From Modestobacter roseus (GTDB lineage: Bacteria > Actinomycetota > Actinomycetes > Mycobacteriales > Geodermatophilaceae): DNA of 64,000 bases. Shown in pieces: positions 43,205 to 55,488 of the stretch. Both the position numbers and the translations under genes were made by a program. Where the stretch lies: NCBI RefSeq assembly GCF_007994135.1, contig NZ_VLKF01000001.1, forward strand, positions 1,302,001 to 1,366,000, written 5' to 3'. Positions within the stretch are counted from its first letter, which is position 1. Every line of letters starts with the position of its first letter. Under the pieces are notes generated by a model that was given only the letters and a program-made list of their open reading frames with translations, ran no database searches and was not told the DNA's origin.

Positions 43205-43224
43205 ACGAGGGGCGGGTCGGGACG

Positions 43225-43938
43225 ATGAGCGCGGTGCCCCGGCGGGACACCGGGGGCAACGGTGCCCTGCTGACGATCGGCGAGGTGCTCGCGGCGCTGC
43301 GCGGTGACTTCCCGGACGTCACGATCAGCAAGATCCGGTACCTGGAGTCCGAGCAGCTGGTGCACCCGCAGCGCACCCCCTCGGGCTACCGGAAGTTCTC
43401 CGCCGCCGACGTGGCCCGGCTGCGCTACGTGCTCGCCGCCCAGCGCGACCAGTACCTCCCGCTGCGGGTGATCAAGGAACACCTCGAGGCGCTGGACCGG
43501 GGTGAGCCGCTGCCCGGGCAGGCGGAGTCCGGGGCCGGGCCGGCCACCGACGAGGCCCTCGCGGCCGCCGGGCCCATGCCGGCGGCCGAGTTCGCCGAGG
43601 CCGCCGGCGTGGACGAGCGGCAGCTCGCGGACTTCGTCCAGTTCGGGCTGGTGGGCACCGACCGGCGCGGCCGGCTGCAGGCCGTCGACCTGCCGGTGGC
43701 GCGGGCGGCCGCCGCCCTGGCCCGGCACGGCCTGGAGGCGCGGCACCTGCGTGCCTGGCGCACCGGGGCCGACCGGGAGGCAGCGCTGCTGGAGCAGCTG
43801 GTGGCCCCGGTGCTGCGTGCGCGCTCGGACGAGGCCCGTGGCCGGGCCACCGAGCAGGTGCAGGAGCTGGCCGGGCTGTCCGCCCAGCTGCACACCGCCC
43901 TGCTGGAGGCCCGGCTGCGCGAGGTCCTCGGCGGCTGA
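43225..43938 (+). CDS. ftsR: MerR-family regulator FtsR
   Basis: A 237-residue MerR-like protein. The winged helix-turn-helix is LTIGEVLAALRGDFPDVTISKIRYLESEQLVHPQRTPSGYRKFSAADVARLRYVL, followed by a longer helical domain than usual MerR proteins. It is the equivalent of Rv1828 and of Corynebacterium FtsR, which activates ftsZ expression. The position directly after garA supports the assignment. ATG 43225; no typical inducer-binding Cys is seen. Confidence 0.88.
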   Translation: MSAVPRRDTGGNGALLTIGEVLAALRGDFPDVTISKIRYLESEQLVHPQRTPSGYRKFSAADVARLRYVLAAQRDQYLPLRVIKEHLEALDRGEPLPGQAESGAGPATDEALAAAGPMPAAEFAEAAGVDERQLADFVQFGLVGTDRRGRLQAVDLPVARAAAALARHGLEARHLRAWRTGADREAALLEQLVAPVLRARSDEARGRATEQVQELAGLSAQLHTALLEARLREVLGG

Positions 43939-44053
43939 GGCGGCAGGGGCCCTGGCGTACCGTTGGCCGCAGCGGAGCGCCGCGGACACCGGCCCGGGCG
44001 GGCCGTCGTCGGCACGGTCCGGGCAGGTCAGCAGAGCGGGAGGGGAGCCAGCC

Positions 44054-44545
44054 GTGCAGGAGCTCAGAGTCGTCGGCGTCCGGGTCGAACTGCCCGGCAA
44101 CCAGCCGATCCTGCTGCTGAAGGAGACCCAGGGGGAGCGCTACCTCCCGATCTGGATCGGTGCGGTGGAAGCGGCCGCGATCGCCTACGAGCAGCAGGGG
44201 GTGCGCCCGGCCCGGCCGATGACGCACGACCTGCTCAAGGACGTCGTCGCCGCGCTGGGGGCCAGCCTCGAGGCGGTGCACATCACCGAGATGCGCGACG
44301 GCATCTACATCGCCGAGCTGCAGCTGGGGGAGGGGCGCACCGTCAGCGCCCGTCCCTCCGACGCCGTCGCCCTCGCCGTCCGCACCGGGGCACCGATCTT
44401 CGGTGCGGAGACGCTGCTCGACGAGGTCGGCATCGAGATCCCCGACGAGCAGGAGGACGAGGTGGAGAAGTTCCGCGAGTTCCTCGACAACATCAGCCCG
44501 GAGGACTTCGGCGCCGGTTCGGGTTCGGGCGGGGCGCCCTCCTGA
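44054..44545 (+). CDS. Bifunctional nuclease-domain protein (DUF151)
   Basis: A 163-residue protein of the DUF151 family, with ELPGNQPILLLKETQGERYLPIWIGAVEAAAIA, RPMTHDLLKDVV and SARPSDAVALAVRTGAPIF. It ends in an acidic tail. Family members from plants and bacteria have been reported to act as nucleases; the role in actinobacteria is unclear. It corresponds to Rv1829. GTG 44054 follows GGGGAGCC. Confidence 0.92.
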   Translation: MQELRVVGVRVELPGNQPILLLKETQGERYLPIWIGAVEAAAIAYEQQGVRPARPMTHDLLKDVVAALGASLEAVHITEMRDGIYIAELQLGEGRTVSARPSDAVALAVRTGAPIFGAETLLDEVGIEIPDEQEDEVEKFREFLDNISPEDFGAGSGSGGAPS

Positions 44546-44764
44546 GGGGTCACGTCACGGGCTGGGACTGCCGAGGTGGATGGTGCCACCCCTCCGGGTG
44601 AGCACCACGACACGCCGCCCGCCGCGGTTGACCGGGTGTCCTGCCCCGGCCTACCGTCAGGCGAATTCACCCAGCTGTGACTCCACGGTCGCGCCCGGGT
44701 GGCCGACCCGGCGCGAGCCGGGCACGGCCCCCGTGCTGGGTGCAGATCTGGAGGAGGCGCTGAC

Positions 44765-45364
44765 GTGAGCGACCTGGACAACGGTTCCGGCCGCCGGCCG
44801 TTCAGCGGGGACCAGCAGGGGCAGCTGTTCAGCGACGCCGCGGTGGGCGCGCTCTCCTACGACGAGGTCGACACCGACGAGGTCGGCTACCGCGGGCCCA
44901 CCGCGTGCGCCGCCGCCGGCATCACCTACCGCCAGCTCGACTACTGGGCGCGGACCGGACTGGTCGCCCCTTCCGTGCGCACCGCCACCGGCTCGGGCAC
45001 CCAGCGGCTGTACTCCTTCCGCGACATCCTGGTGCTCAAGGTGGTCAAGCGGCTGCTGGACACCGGCGTCTCGCTGCAGAACATCCGCAAGGCCGTCGAC
45101 CACCTGCGCACCCGCGGGGTCAAGGACCTCGCCAACATCACGCTGCTCTCCGACGGCGCGACCGTGTACGAGTGCACCTCGGCCGAGGAGGTCGTCGACC
45201 TGCTCGCCGGCGGTCAGGGCGTCTTCGGGATCGCCGTCTCCGGTGCGCTGCGCGAGCTTTCCGGCGAGCTCGCCGAGCTGCCGGCCGAGCGGCTGGACGG
45301 CAACGGCCAGCAGGTGGACGACGAGCTCTCCGCCCGGCGCCGGCGGCGCGCCGCCTCCGCCTGA
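44765..45364 (+). CDS. MerR-family transcriptional regulator (Rv1830-like)
   Basis: A 199-residue MerR protein. The helix-turn-helix lies at about residues 42-105 (GITYRQLDYWARTGLVAPSVRTATGSGTQRLYSFRDILVLKVVKRLLDTG). The N-terminal 40 residues are acidic and disordered-looking and the C-terminus is Arg-rich. In mycobacteria this gene follows the DUF151 gene as it does here. GTG 44765 with GGAGG at 44751-44755. The preceding 219-bp gap contains no other gene. Confidence 0.9.
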   Translation: MSDLDNGSGRRPFSGDQQGQLFSDAAVGALSYDEVDTDEVGYRGPTACAAAGITYRQLDYWARTGLVAPSVRTATGSGTQRLYSFRDILVLKVVKRLLDTGVSLQNIRKAVDHLRTRGVKDLANITLLSDGATVYECTSAEEVVDLLAGGQGVFGIAVSGALRELSGELAELPAERLDGNGQQVDDELSARRRRRAASA

Positions 45365-45451
45365 CGGTCCGCTCGCCCGGCCCACCGCCGGGGCGCAGCC
45401 GTCGTCCCGCTTTCCGTGACACGGAAGGTTCGGCTGGGTAACGTTCGCCCG

Positions 45452-48391
<2,940 letters not shown>

Positions 48392-48404
48392 GGAGGCGGG
48401 CCGC

Positions 48405-49370
48405 TCAGATCTTGCGCAGCAGCACCCGGCGCACGGAGTGGTCGGCCGCCTTCTGCAGCACGAGCCGCGCCCGGGAGCGGGTGGGGGCGATGTTCAGCCG
48501 CAGGTTGGGCTCGTTGACCGCCGACCAGATGCCGCGGGCGGTGGTCTGCGCCTGGTCGTCGGTGAGGTCGGCGAAGCGGTGGAAGTAGGCGGCGCTGTCG
48601 GCGAAGGCCGTGCGGCGCAGCGCCAGGAACCGCTCCACGTACCACTGCTGGATGTCGGCCTCGGTGGCGTCGACGTAGACGGAGAAGTCGAAGAAGTCCG
48701 AGAGGAACACCTCCGGCACGCGCCCGTCGCCCCGCCCGCCGCCGGCCTGGAGCACGTTGAGGCCCTCCAGCACCAGCACGTCGGGCCGGTCGACCACCTG
48801 CCGGGTGCCGGGCAGCACGTCGTAGGCGTGGTGGGAGTACGTCGGCGCGCTCACCTCCCGCTTGCCCGACTTGACGTCGGCCAGGAAGCGCAGCAGCGCA
48901 CGTCGGTCGTAGCTCTCCGGGAAGCCCTTCCGGCCCAGCAGCCCGCGGGCCTCCAGCTCGGCGTTGGGCAGCAGGAACCCGTCGGTGGTCACCAGGTCGA
49001 CCCGCGGGGTGTCCGGCGCCGCGGCCAGCAGTGCCTGCAGCAGCCGGGCGGTGGTGCTCTTGCCGACGGCGACGCTGCCGGCCACCGCGATCACGAACGG
49101 CACCTTCTCCGTGGGCGAGCCGAGGAACGCGGTCTGCGCGGCCCACAGCCGGCGGCTGGCGGTCACGTGCAGGTGCAGCAGCCGGGCCAGCGGCAGGTAG
49201 ACCGTCGCCACCTCGTCGCGGTCGATGCGGTCGCCCAGCGTGGCCAGGGCGCGCACGTCGGCGTCGTCCAGCGGCAGCTCACCTCCGGCCGCCAGCGCCC
49301 GCCAGGAGTCGCGGTCGAAGGCGGTGAAGGGCGAGACCTGGGCTCGCGTTCCGGCCGTCACGCCGCCCAT
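48405..49370 (-). CDS. coaA: Pantothenate kinase, type I
   Basis: A 321-residue bacterial pantothenate kinase. Walker A is [16 protein letters not shown], then [29 protein letters not shown] and [11 protein letters not shown]. It makes 4'-phosphopantothenate, the committed step of CoA synthesis. Start ATG 49370 matches the length of known enzymes; an in-frame GTG at 49427 has its purine-rich stretch too close. Convergent with gcvP (13-bp gap) and divergent from a GNAT gene. Confidence 0.96.
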   Translation of the reverse strand: MGGVTAGTRAQVSPFTAFDRDSWRALAAGGELPLDDADVRALATLGDRIDRDEVATVYLPLARLLHLHVTASRRLWAAQTAFLGSPTEKVPFVIAVAGSVAVGKSTTARLLQALLAAAPDTPRVDLVTTDGFLLPNAELEARGLLGRKGFPESYDRRALLRFLADVKSGKREVSAPTYSHHAYDVLPGTRQVVDRPDVLVLEGLNVLQAGGGRGDGRVPEVFLSDFFDFSVYVDATEADIQQWYVERFLALRRTAFADSAAYFHRFADLTDDQAQTTARGIWSAVNEPNLRLNIAPTRSRARLVLQKAADHSVRRVLLRKI

Positions 49371-49462
49371 CGTGCCGTCCGTGCCGTTGCCGCCCCCCGA
49401 CGGGGTGGTCCCCGGACGGCTGCCCACCCCTCCCGGACGCCGGGGCGGCTAGGGTCCAGGGC

Positions 49463-50302
49463 GTGTCGTCCACCGGGCTCCTCGACCGGATCGAGCGCTA
49501 CTTCTCCCTCGCCCCGGAGGCCGACGGGCTCACGCGGATCGAGTCCGTCGGCGGGCTCGTCGTGCCGGTCGGTTCGCCCGAGTGGCCCTACCCGGCGCGT
49601 CCGCGTCCCGGGCAGGAGGACGCCGTGAGCGTCGAGGACGTGCGCGCCGCGGTGGAGCTGCAGGAGTCGGCGGGGCTCCCGGCGTCGGTCGAGTGGCTGG
49701 GTGACCGCTGCCGGGGGCTGGCCGGGGTGGCCCGGGCCGCCGGCCTGCACGTCGAGGAGCTGCCGCTGCTCGTCGTCGACGACCCGGTCGAGATCCTGCT
49801 GCCCGACGAGGTCCGGCTCTACCTGGTCGGGGCCGACGACCCGCGGCTGGGCCTCTACCAGCGGCTGGCCGCCCTCGCCTTCGCGGCGCCCGCGGACCGG
49901 CCGGACGCCGGTGCGGGCCGCGCGGGTGTGCCCGAGGTGGCGGTGGGCGATCCCGGCCCGGCCGAGGTGCCGCCGACGGAGCTGCTCCGCGAGCGGGTCG
50001 CCTCCGGCCGCACGGTGATGATGGTCGCCGTCGACGGCGGGGAGCCGGTGGCGATCGGCTCCCACCAGCCGGTCGACGTCGACGGCAGCGAGGTCAGCGA
50101 GGTGGTCGGGGTGGCGACGCTGCCCCGGTTCCGTGGCCGCGGGCTGGGCGCCGGGCTCACCTCGGCGCTGGTCGACCACGCCCGGCAGACCGCCGACCTG
50201 GTGTTCCTCTCCGCCGGCGACGACGACGTGGCCCGGGTGTACGAGCGGGCCGGCTTCGCGCGGGTCGGTACCACCTGCGTCGCGGAGCGCCCGTCCCGCT
50301 GA
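49463..50302 (+). CDS. GNAT-family N-acetyltransferase
   Basis: A 279-residue protein. The C-terminal part carries the acetyl-CoA-binding motif (VVGVATLPRFRGRGLGAGLTSALVDHAR) and SAGDDDVARVYERAGFARVGT typical of GNATs. The first half has an unusual segment resembling other actinobacterial GNATs of unknown substrate. It starts 92 bp from coaA in the opposite direction and ends 4 bp before a convergent amidohydrolase. Confidence 0.88.
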   Translation: MSSTGLLDRIERYFSLAPEADGLTRIESVGGLVVPVGSPEWPYPARPRPGQEDAVSVEDVRAAVELQESAGLPASVEWLGDRCRGLAGVARAAGLHVEELPLLVVDDPVEILLPDEVRLYLVGADDPRLGLYQRLAALAFAAPADRPDAGAGRAGVPEVAVGDPGPAEVPPTELLRERVASGRTVMMVAVDGGEPVAIGSHQPVDVDGSEVSEVVGVATLPRFRGRGLGAGLTSALVDHARQTADLVFLSAGDDDVARVYERAGFARVGTTCVAERPSR

Positions 50303-50306
50303 GCGG

Positions 50307-51515
50307 TCACCCCGGCAGCGACCCGTGCACCACCCGGCCGCGGGAGACGACGGCGACGATCCGCCCGACGTCCAGCGCGGCGAGGTCCGCGGTCGGGTCG
50401 CCGTCCACGACCACCAGGTCGGCGGCCGCGCCGGGGACCAGGACACCGAGCTGCCCGGCCCGGCCGATCGCGGCCGCGGCGCGGGACGTCGCCGCCTCAA
50501 GCGCCCGGGCCGGCGACCAGCCGAAGACCGTGACCATGGCGCGCACCTCCGCCAGCTGGTCACCGAACTGCACGTGGTGACCGTTCGCGTCGGTGCCGAG
50601 CACGAAGTCGACCCCGGCGTCGGCGGCGGCGCGGAGCCGCGCGTCCCGGCGGTTCACCAGCTCGGCCGCCTTGGCCACCTGCTCCGGCCCGCTGCCGGTG
50701 AGCCCTTCGGCGATGCGGTCGTTGATGAGCAGCGTGGGGGCGACCGTCACCCCGGCAGCGACGGCGGCCTCGGCCTGCGCACCGGTCATCAGCGTGCCGT
50801 GCTCGATCGAGTCCACCCCCTCGGCCAGCGCGACGTCGACGCCGGTCTCGGTGTGCGCGTGGGCGGCCACCCGCATGCCGAGGGCGTGCGCCTCGTCCAC
50901 GATGGCGGCGATCTCCGCCCGGGTGTGGTTGCGCCAGGCGTGCCGGTCGCCGACGGACAGCACCCCGCCGCTGGTGGCGATCTTGATGCCGTCGGCGCCG
51001 GCCCGGGCCCAGTGCCGGACCAGCGCCCGGCACGCGTCCGGGCCGTCGGCCACCGGCTTGCGCACCGGGGCGGCCGGCGGGATGAACATGTCGCCGTGAC
51101 CGGCGGTCATCCCGACCATGCCGTGGGCCAGCAGCCGGGGGCCGGTGACCACGCCGTCGTCCAGCGCCCGGCGCAGCGAGAACTGGACGTCGTCGGCGGC
51201 GAGGTCCCGCAGCGTCGTCACCCCGGCGCGCAGCGCCGCCGTGGCGTGCGCGAGGGCGTGCAGCACCTGCTCCTCCGGCCGGGTCATCAGCGGCCAGGTC
51301 AGGAAGTCCGCCGGCCGGGCCGAGGCGTTGCCGACGAGGTGCACGTGGGTGTCGATCAGCCCCGGCAGGACGGTGAACCGCGCAGGCGGACCCGCGTCGT
51401 GGGCGGCGTCGACGGCGGTGAGGGCGCCCTCGGCGGACCACGTGACCGTCCCGGTGCCGCGGTGGTCGGTGCCGTCCCAGACCGCGACCCCGGACAGCGC
51501 GCCGCCGGTGGTCAC
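50307..51515 (-). CDS. Amidohydrolase, imidazolonepropionase-like
   Basis: A 402-residue metal-dependent hydrolase: TVLPGLIDTHVHLVGN (HxH metal site), ADGIKIATSGG (Lys), VAAHAHTETG, SIEHGTL and GTDANGHHVQF (late Asp). The sequence resembles the cytosolic Xaa-Pro dipeptidase/prolidase-like (Sgx9260) branch of amidohydrolases. GTG 51515 overlaps the upstream permease stop (GTGA), so the enzyme is translated together with a nucleoside-type importer and probably acts on its cargo. Substrate uncertain. Confidence 0.88.
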   Translation of the reverse strand: MTTGGALSGVAVWDGTDHRGTGTVTWSAEGALTAVDAAHDAGPPARFTVLPGLIDTHVHLVGNASARPADFLTWPLMTRPEEQVLHALAHATAALRAGVTTLRDLAADDVQFSLRRALDDGVVTGPRLLAHGMVGMTAGHGDMFIPPAAPVRKPVADGPDACRALVRHWARAGADGIKIATSGGVLSVGDRHAWRNHTRAEIAAIVDEAHALGMRVAAHAHTETGVDVALAEGVDSIEHGTLMTGAQAEAAVAAGVTVAPTLLINDRIAEGLTGSGPEQVAKAAELVNRRDARLRAAADAGVDFVLGTDANGHHVQFGDQLAEVRAMVTVFGWSPARALEAATSRAAAAIGRAGQLGVLVPGAAADLVVVDGDPTADLAALDVGRIVAVVSRGRVVHGSLPG

Positions 51516-52834
51516 GACCGCACCCCCGACCGCGGGAACAGCGTGCCGAGCGCCGCCGGCGGGCGCATGGCCGTGCCGGCCACCACGAGCACCGCCAGGG
51601 TGACCAGGTAGGGCGCGGCCGTGGCCAGGCCGGAGGGGAGCGGCACGAACAGGAAAGCGACCAGCAGCAGCCCGCCCAGCACCACCGGGGCGAGCCCGGC
51701 CCGCGCCGCGCCCCGCCGCAGCCGGAGCGCGCCCAGGGCGAGGAAGGCCACCGCCAGGACGAGCAGCAGCGCCCGGAACGTCGGTGGTCGGCCCAGCCCG
51801 ACGGCGTCGCTGAAGCCGAACAGCGAGGCGCCGAAGAAGACCCCGGAGGGCATCCAGTTGCCGAAGATGAGCGTGGCCAGCCCGATGAAGCCGCGGCCGG
51901 CGGTCTGGTTCTCCACGTAGGCCTGCGAGATCAGGACCAGGTAGCCGCCGGCGAACCCGGCGAGCCCGCTGCCCACCAGCACGGCGACCCAGCGGGTGCG
52001 GTGCACCTGCCCGCCCAGCGCCTGCAGCGCTGCCGGGCGTTCCCCGGCGGCGCGCCAGCGCAGGCCGAAGGGCGTGCGCCAGAGGACGTAGGCGGTGAGC
52101 GGCACCAGCAGCAGCCCCAGCACCGCGGCCAGCGAGACGTCCCGGGTCAGCCCACCGACGATGCCGCCCAGCTGGCCCACCACCGGCAGCCCGGACTCCT
52201 CCATGCGCCGGGTGAGGTCGGGGGTGCCCCAGCCACCGGAGAGGAACGGGACGCCGAGCACCGGCAGCGAACCGTCGATGCGGGGGGAGCGGGAGATCGA
52301 CCCGCCCGCCACGCCGGTGAAGACGATGTCGGAGGCGAACCGGGCGAGCGCGGCGGCGACCACGTTGATCGCCACGCCGACGACCAGCTGGTTGAGCCCC
52401 AGCTCGATGCAGAGCACCGCCATGAGCAGACCGAAGACCAGGCCGCCGAGGACGCCGCCGGCCAGCGCCGCCCACGGCCCCCACAGCCAGCCGAAGACGC
52501 CGGCCATCCAGGTGCCGCCGATCATCATCCCCTCGAGCCCGACGTTGATCACGCCGGCGCGCTCGGAGAAGAGCCCGCCGACGGCGACGACGGCGATCGG
52601 CACGGTCAACCGCAGCGCCGACCCCCAGGTCGACGAGGCGGCGATGCCCGGGGCGGACGCGGCATAGGAGGCGATCACCACCAGCCCGAAGCCGAGCAGG
52701 GTCCACAGCAGCCCGGCGCGCAGCGGGCTGCGGCGGGAGGCCGGTGCGGTCGTGGTCGTGGTCGCGGTCGGGTCGGCGGGCAGTACTGCGGTACCGCCGT
52801 CCGGTGGGGGAGCGGGGACCGGCGGGGTGCTCAC
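51512..52834 (-). CDS. ABC permease, NupQ/BmpC type
   Basis: A 440-residue membrane protein of the purine-nucleoside/simple-sugar importer class (YufQ/NupQ). The conserved start FSERAGVINVGLEGMMIGGTWMAG lies near residue 88, with later segments INVVAAALARFASDIVF and WMPSGVFFGASLFGFSDAVGL. The N-terminal 35 residues are Pro/Thr rich and cytoplasmic. ATG 52834 should overlap the end of the upstream permease (ATGA), and its stop overlaps the amidohydrolase start. With the ATPase and BMP lipoprotein it forms a complete importer. Confidence 0.92.
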   Translation of the reverse strand: MSTPPVPAPPPDGGTAVLPADPTATTTTTAPASRRSPLRAGLLWTLLGFGLVVIASYAASAPGIAASSTWGSALRLTVPIAVVAVGGLFSERAGVINVGLEGMMIGGTWMAGVFGWLWGPWAALAGGVLGGLVFGLLMAVLCIELGLNQLVVGVAINVVAAALARFASDIVFTGVAGGSISRSPRIDGSLPVLGVPFLSGGWGTPDLTRRMEESGLPVVGQLGGIVGGLTRDVSLAAVLGLLLVPLTAYVLWRTPFGLRWRAAGERPAALQALGGQVHRTRWVAVLVGSGLAGFAGGYLVLISQAYVENQTAGRGFIGLATLIFGNWMPSGVFFGASLFGFSDAVGLGRPPTFRALLLVLAVAFLALGALRLRRGAARAGLAPVVLGGLLLVAFLFVPLPSGLATAAPYLVTLAVLVVAGTAMRPPAALGTLFPRSGVRS

Positions 52835-53951
52835 GGGCGGCCTCCACGGGGGCGCGGTCGGGGGTGCCGGTCCGCCGCCGGCGGAGGGCGGCCCGGAGGG
52901 TCAGGTGCTGGTCGGCGCGCTCGGCCAGCCACCAGCCGATCGCCGAGCTGAGCAGGATCACGGCGAGGAACACCGAGCCCACCTCGGTGGGCAGGTCGAC
53001 GAGGCCGAGCACCTGCGAGCTGCGCTCGACGAAGGCCAGCACGAACGCGCCCAGGGCGATCCCGAGCGGGTGCGACCGGCCCAGCAGCGCCGCGGCCAGA
53101 CCGGTGAACATCAGGTCGGTGGGCAGGGTGCCGTCGAAGCGGTGCGCCACGCCCAGCACGTGCGGCAGCCCGACCAGCCCGGCGATGGCACCGGAACCGA
53201 GCATCGCACCGATCACCCGGCGGTCGACCCGGATGCCGGCGGACTCCGCCGCCTCCGGGGAGAGGGCGGCCACCCGCAGGGTGTAGCCCCCGACGCTGCG
53301 GTCCTGCACGAGGTGGAAGAGCACCCCGACGGCGACGGCGACGAGCACGAAACCGGAGACGGTGGTGCGGTTGCCCAGCCCCAGGTCGAGCACGTCGGGC
53401 ATCAGCCCGCCGGCGTCGATGACCGCCGAGCCGGTGTTCTGCCCGCTGCCGGAGCGGAAGACGTCGGCCAGGAGGATGGCCACCAGCGTCGTGGCGATGG
53501 CGTTCATCAGGATCGAGGTGATCACCTCGCTGACGCCCCGGTGGATGCGCAGCAGCGCCGGGACCAGCGCCCACAGCGCGCCGACCAGGCAGCTGAACAG
53601 CAGGGTGATCGGCAGCCGCAGGGCCAGGGGCAGCGGCAGGTTCGCCGCCAGCACCGCCCCGGCCAGCGCGGCCACCCGGTACTGGCCGTCGATGCCGATG
53701 TTGAACAGGCCCATCCGCAGGGCGAAGGCGGCCGCGATGCCGGCCAGGTACAGCGGGACGGCGTTGTTCAGCGCCGACACCAGCGACGCCGGCTGGGTGC
53801 CGTAGTCCCACATCACCGAGTAGGCCGAGGACGCCGAATAGCCGCCGGCGGTCAGGAAGAGGGTGGTGACCAGCAGCGCCAGCAGCACCGAGATGACCGG
53901 GCCGGCGGCGGTGAACCCCGTCCGCCGGGCGGTCGCTGCCGCGCGGTTCAC
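52831..53951 (-). CDS. ABC permease, NupP/BmpB type; one-base frameshift near the 3' end
   Basis: GTG 53951 (GTGA overlap with the ATPase stop) starts a permease with FALRMGLFNIGIDGQYRVAALAG, the NupP hallmark, and GGLMPDVLDLGLGN and TDLMFTGLAAALLGRSHPLGIALGAFVLAF. The intact frame covers about 360 residues to RADQHLTLRAALRRRRT. From there it has no stop until the end of the amidohydrolase gene. One extra base in either five-G run (52848-52852 or 52860-52864) gives a stop that overlaps the next ATG as ATGA, and a 373-residue protein. I therefore read it as a functional gene with a sequence error. Confidence 0.85.
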
Positions 53952-55486
53952 GCGGCACGTCCGCGTCCGGGCGCCTGCCGCGCCCCGGTCATGTGCTCGC
54001 CCAGCTCGGTGGCGTCGACGGTGCGCGGGTCGAGCTCGGCGACGACCCGACCGCGGTAGAACACCAGCAGGCGGTCGGAGAGGGCCAGCAGCTCGTCGAG
54101 GTCGGCGGAGACCAGCAGTGTGCCCAGGCCGGCGTCCCGGGCGCGCACCAGCTCCGCCCACACGGCCGACTGCGCGCCGACGTCCACGCCCCGGGTGGGG
54201 TGGGCGGCGATGAGGACGCGGGGGTCGGACCCCAGCTCGCGGCCGACGATGAACTTCTGCTGGTTGCCGCCGGACAGCGCGGCGGCCGGCGTGGCCGGGG
54301 TCCCGCCGCGCACGTCGAAGCGGGCGATCACGTCGGCGGCGAGCGCGGTCGCCGCCGCGCGGCTGAACCACGGGCCGCGGCGCACCGGCGGCCGGGAGTG
54401 CTGCCCCAGCGCGGCGTTGTCCCGCAGCGGCAACGGCAGCACGAGCCCGTCGCGGTGCCGGTCCTCGGGCACGTAGGCCATGCCGCGGGCCCGGCGCTGC
54501 TCGGTGGTCAGCGCGGTGACGTCGGCGCCGGCCATGTGCACGGTGCCGCTGCTGGACACCCGGCCCAGCAGCGCCATCAGCAGATCCGACTGCCCGTTGC
54601 CCTCGACCCCGGCCACGCCGAGCACCTCGCCGCTGTGCACCCGGAGCGAGACGTCGTCCAGGGCCGGCACCTCCCCGGGCGCGGCGACGGTGAGGTGGTC
54701 GGCGGCCAGCACGACGTCGGTCCCCGGTGCCACCGCCCGGGGCGCGACGCTGGGCATCGCCACCTTGACCATCAGCGCGGCGAGCTCGCGCGACGTGGTC
54801 CGCGCCGGCGTGGTGTGCCCGACGACCGCGCCGGCGCGGATCACGGTGATCTCGTCGGCGAAGTCGAGCACCTCGTCGAGCTTGTGCGAGATGAAGACGA
54901 CGGCGACGCCGACGCGGGTGAAGGCGCGCATCGCGGCGAACAGCGACTGCGCCTCGCTGGGCACCAGCACCGCGGTGGGCTCGTCCAGGATGATCACCTG
55001 CGCCCGCCGGTACAGCACCTTGAGGATCTCCACCCGCTGGCGTGCCCCGACCCCGAGCTCCCCGACCACCGCGTCGGGGTCGATGGGGAAGCCGTGCTCG
55101 GCCGCCAGCTCGGCCACCCGGGCCCGGGCCGCCCGGGCGTCCATCCGGAACCGGCTGCCGGGCTCGTCGGCCAGGACGACGTTCTCCCAGACACGCAGGG
55201 CGTCGGCGAGCAGGAAGTGCTGGTGCACGATGCCGATCCCGGCGCGCTGGGCGTCCCGGGGGTTGCGGAACCGCGCGGACCGGCCGGCGATCTCGATCGT
55301 CCCCTCGTCGGCCTGCTCCTCACCGGCCAGGATCTTCATCAGGGTCGACTTGCCCGCGCCGTTCTCGCCGACCACGGCGTGCACGGTGCCCGGCCGCACG
55401 GCCAGGTCGATCCGGTCGTTGGCCACGAACGTGCCGAACCGCTTGACGATGCCGGTCAGGCGCACCAGCGCCTCCTGCTCGACCAC
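53948..55486 (-). CDS. ABC ATPase with two ATP-binding domains, NupO/BmpA-importer type
   Basis: A 512-residue duplicated ATPase. Domain 1 has GENGAGKST, the signature variant LGVGARQRVEILKVLYR and VIILDEPTAVL. Domain 2 has a degenerate Walker A (GVEGNGQSDLL), LSGGNQQKFIVGREL and THPTRGVDVGA-like AAHPTRGVDVGA. This pattern fits the nucleoside importers fed by BMP lipoproteins. GTG 55486 begins two bases after the BMP gene stop. Confidence 0.93.
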   Translation of the reverse strand: MVEQEALVRLTGIVKRFGTFVANDRIDLAVRPGTVHAVVGENGAGKSTLMKILAGEEQADEGTIEIAGRSARFRNPRDAQRAGIGIVHQHFLLADALRVWENVVLADEPGSRFRMDARAARARVAELAAEHGFPIDPDAVVGELGVGARQRVEILKVLYRRAQVIILDEPTAVLVPSEAQSLFAAMRAFTRVGVAVVFISHKLDEVLDFADEITVIRAGAVVGHTTPARTTSRELAALMVKVAMPSVAPRAVAPGTDVVLAADHLTVAAPGEVPALDDVSLRVHSGEVLGVAGVEGNGQSDLLMALLGRVSSSGTVHMAGADVTALTTEQRRARGMAYVPEDRHRDGLVLPLPLRDNAALGQHSRPPVRRGPWFSRAAATALAADVIARFDVRGGTPATPAAALSGGNQQKFIVGRELGSDPRVLIAAHPTRGVDVGAQSAVWAELVRARDAGLGTLLVSADLDELLALSDRLLVFYRGRVVAELDPRTVDATELGEHMTGARQAPGRGRAA

Positions 55487-55488
55487 GC

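Noticed and set aside
50307-54371. A 1354-codon frame that would fuse part of the ATPase region, a permease and an amidohydrolase
   Set aside because: Only two separate parts have real homology and the middle is an out-of-frame reading of the NupQ-like permease. The frame is open because of the one-base loss near 52850.
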